NCBI RefSeq assembly: GCF_900129235.1
Contig: NZ_FQUV01000007.1
Coordinates: 62,001 to 126,000, forward strand
Source: Litoreibacter ascidiaceicola
GTDB lineage: Bacteria; Pseudomonadota; Alphaproteobacteria; Rhodobacterales; Rhodobacteraceae
Direction of reading: 5' to 3'
Length of the DNA: 64,000 nucleotides
Program-made: the position numbers and the translations under genes
Notes under the pieces: model-generated
The model's database searches: none
Seen by the model: only the letters and a program-made list of their open reading frames with translations
Told to the model about the DNA's origin: nothing
In this document: in pieces, positions 63,292 to 64,000 of the stretch
Layout: every line of letters begins with the position of its first letter
Numbering within the stretch: position 1 is the first letter of the stretch

Positions 63292-64000
63292 GTGGCAAGA
63301 TTTGGTCGACGTACCGTTTTGGGGTTCTTGATGTTCGGTGTGGCTGACGCGGCGCTGGCGGGCGCTCCGACTGTTTCGTTGCGTCCGGTGCGCAAGCCGT
63401 CTGACGCGGTCAAGCGTGCGGTCAAAGGCGTTGAGGCGCTGATCTCGGACGCCAAACTGGGCGGCAAGGTCAGCTTTGTTGTGGCCGACGCGCGAACGGG
63501 GCAGGTTTTGGAAGCGCATAACCCGCTTGCCGGACAGCCGCCTGCCAGCGTGGCGAAGGCAATCACGACCCTGTTTGCGCTGGACCGATTGGGCAGCGGC
63601 AAACGGTTCAAGACGCAGCTGATCGCAACCGGGCCGGTGCAGAAAGGCGCATTGGCCGGAGATTTGGTGTTGAGAGGCGGCGGTGACCCGACGCTGAGCA
63701 CGGACGATCTGTTCAAAATGGCGGGCAGGTTGAAGACCGCGGGCGTGACCTCGGTCAAAGGTAAGCTGCGTGTATATGGCGGGGCGTCCGTGATCGACCG
63801 CATTGACGCCGACCAGCCGGACCATGTGGGGTATAACCCTGCCGTGGCGGGGCTGAACCTGAATTTCAACCGCGTCTATCTGGAATGGAAGCGAAACGGG
63901 GGCGGGTATGCCGTCACGATGGACGCGCGGTCCGACAAGATCCGGCCCGGTGTCGGGTTTGCGAAAACGACGGTCGAGGCGCGGAGTTTGCCGATTTTCA
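63292..64000 (+). CDS. dacB: D-alanyl-D-alanine carboxypeptidase/endopeptidase (PBP4-type), 5' part
   Basis: N-terminal 236 codons of a periplasmic peptidase S13 enzyme that trims peptidoglycan cross-links; the gene runs past the window end. It starts at GTG 63292 (GAGGAGGG upstream) with a signal sequence (VLGFLMFGVADAALA, residues 9-23). The catalytic SxxK motif is S86-V-A-K89 in PASVAKAITTLFAL; RGGGDPTLS (about 129-137) marks the start of the PBP4 inserted domain. The SxN and KTG motifs would lie beyond 64000. Confidence 0.88.
   Translation, partial: MARFGRRTVLGFLMFGVADAALAGAPTVSLRPVRKPSDAVKRAVKGVEALISDAKLGGKVSFVVADARTGQVLEAHNPLAGQPPASVAKAITTLFALDRLGSGKRFKTQLIATGPVQKGALAGDLVLRGGGDPTLSTDDLFKMAGRLKTAGVTSVKGKLRVYGGASVIDRIDADQPDHVGYNPAVAGLNLNFNRVYLEWKRNGGGYAVTMDARSDKIRPGVGFAKTTVEARSLPIF

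Overview
The window reads as chromosome of a marine alphaproteobacterium of the order Rhodobacterales (Roseobacter group). The main reasons are the gene order tauR-xsc-pta-soeABC, which is characteristic of that group, the short Psd/PssA pair, a MocR-type TauR, a five-gene urea ABC transporter beside a ureDABCEFG cluster, and moderately high GC with GTG/TTG starts. I found no rRNA, tRNA, CRISPR array, insertion sequence or phage gene. The first gene (1-447) and the last gene (63292-64000) run off the window.

Layout. 1-4102: an operon of a membrane dipeptidase (partial), two uncharacterised proteins and an HpsN-like histidinol-dehydrogenase-family enzyme. 4384-5942: pssA-psd, phosphatidylethanolamine synthesis. 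6011-15008 (minus strand): tauR, xsc, pta, soeA, soeB, soeC, which turn sulfoacetaldehyde into acetyl-CoA and sulfate. 16000-28679: glycogen cluster glgB-glgC-glgA-glgX-pgm-glgP with a convergent alpha-glucosidase. 29658-34658 (minus): urease ureDABCEFG, divergent from urtABCDE (34975-40887), the urea importer. 41454-46519: taurine:pyruvate aminotransferase (tpa, minus) divergent from tauABC. 46601-48866: L-serine ammonia-lyase and a uronate-dehydrogenase-like protein. 48874-52779: glpR divergent from glpD-glpK. 52786-56113: small unrelated genes (gamma-glutamylcyclotransferase, dodecin, FAD reductase, PhnA-like, cold-shock protein, YdcH-like). 56566-58888: small ORFs, an orphan BrnA-like protein and a two-gene AT-rich islet. 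58930-64000: ettA, an aldo/keto reductase, nadD, an EamA permease and the 5' part of dacB.

How the parts work together. Taurine enters by TauABC, Tpa moves its amino group to pyruvate, Xsc cleaves sulfoacetaldehyde to acetyl phosphate and sulfite, Pta makes acetyl-CoA, and the SoeABC membrane complex oxidises sulfite. The pathway is complete except for alanine dehydrogenase, and it is split between two loci about 26 kb apart. Urea uptake and hydrolysis are also complete. Glycogen can be made (GlgC, A, B) and broken down (GlgP, X, Pgm, alpha-glucosidase).

The least explained signals are three directional arrays of an 11-bp motif (consensus GTCGGCATTGC) at 7648, 15158 and 56869; a diverged dispersed non-coding repeat at 15556 and 41080; the uncharacterised four-gene operon at the left edge; the low-GC membrane/TPR gene pair at 57501-58888; and a large extra periplasmic domain inside TauC.
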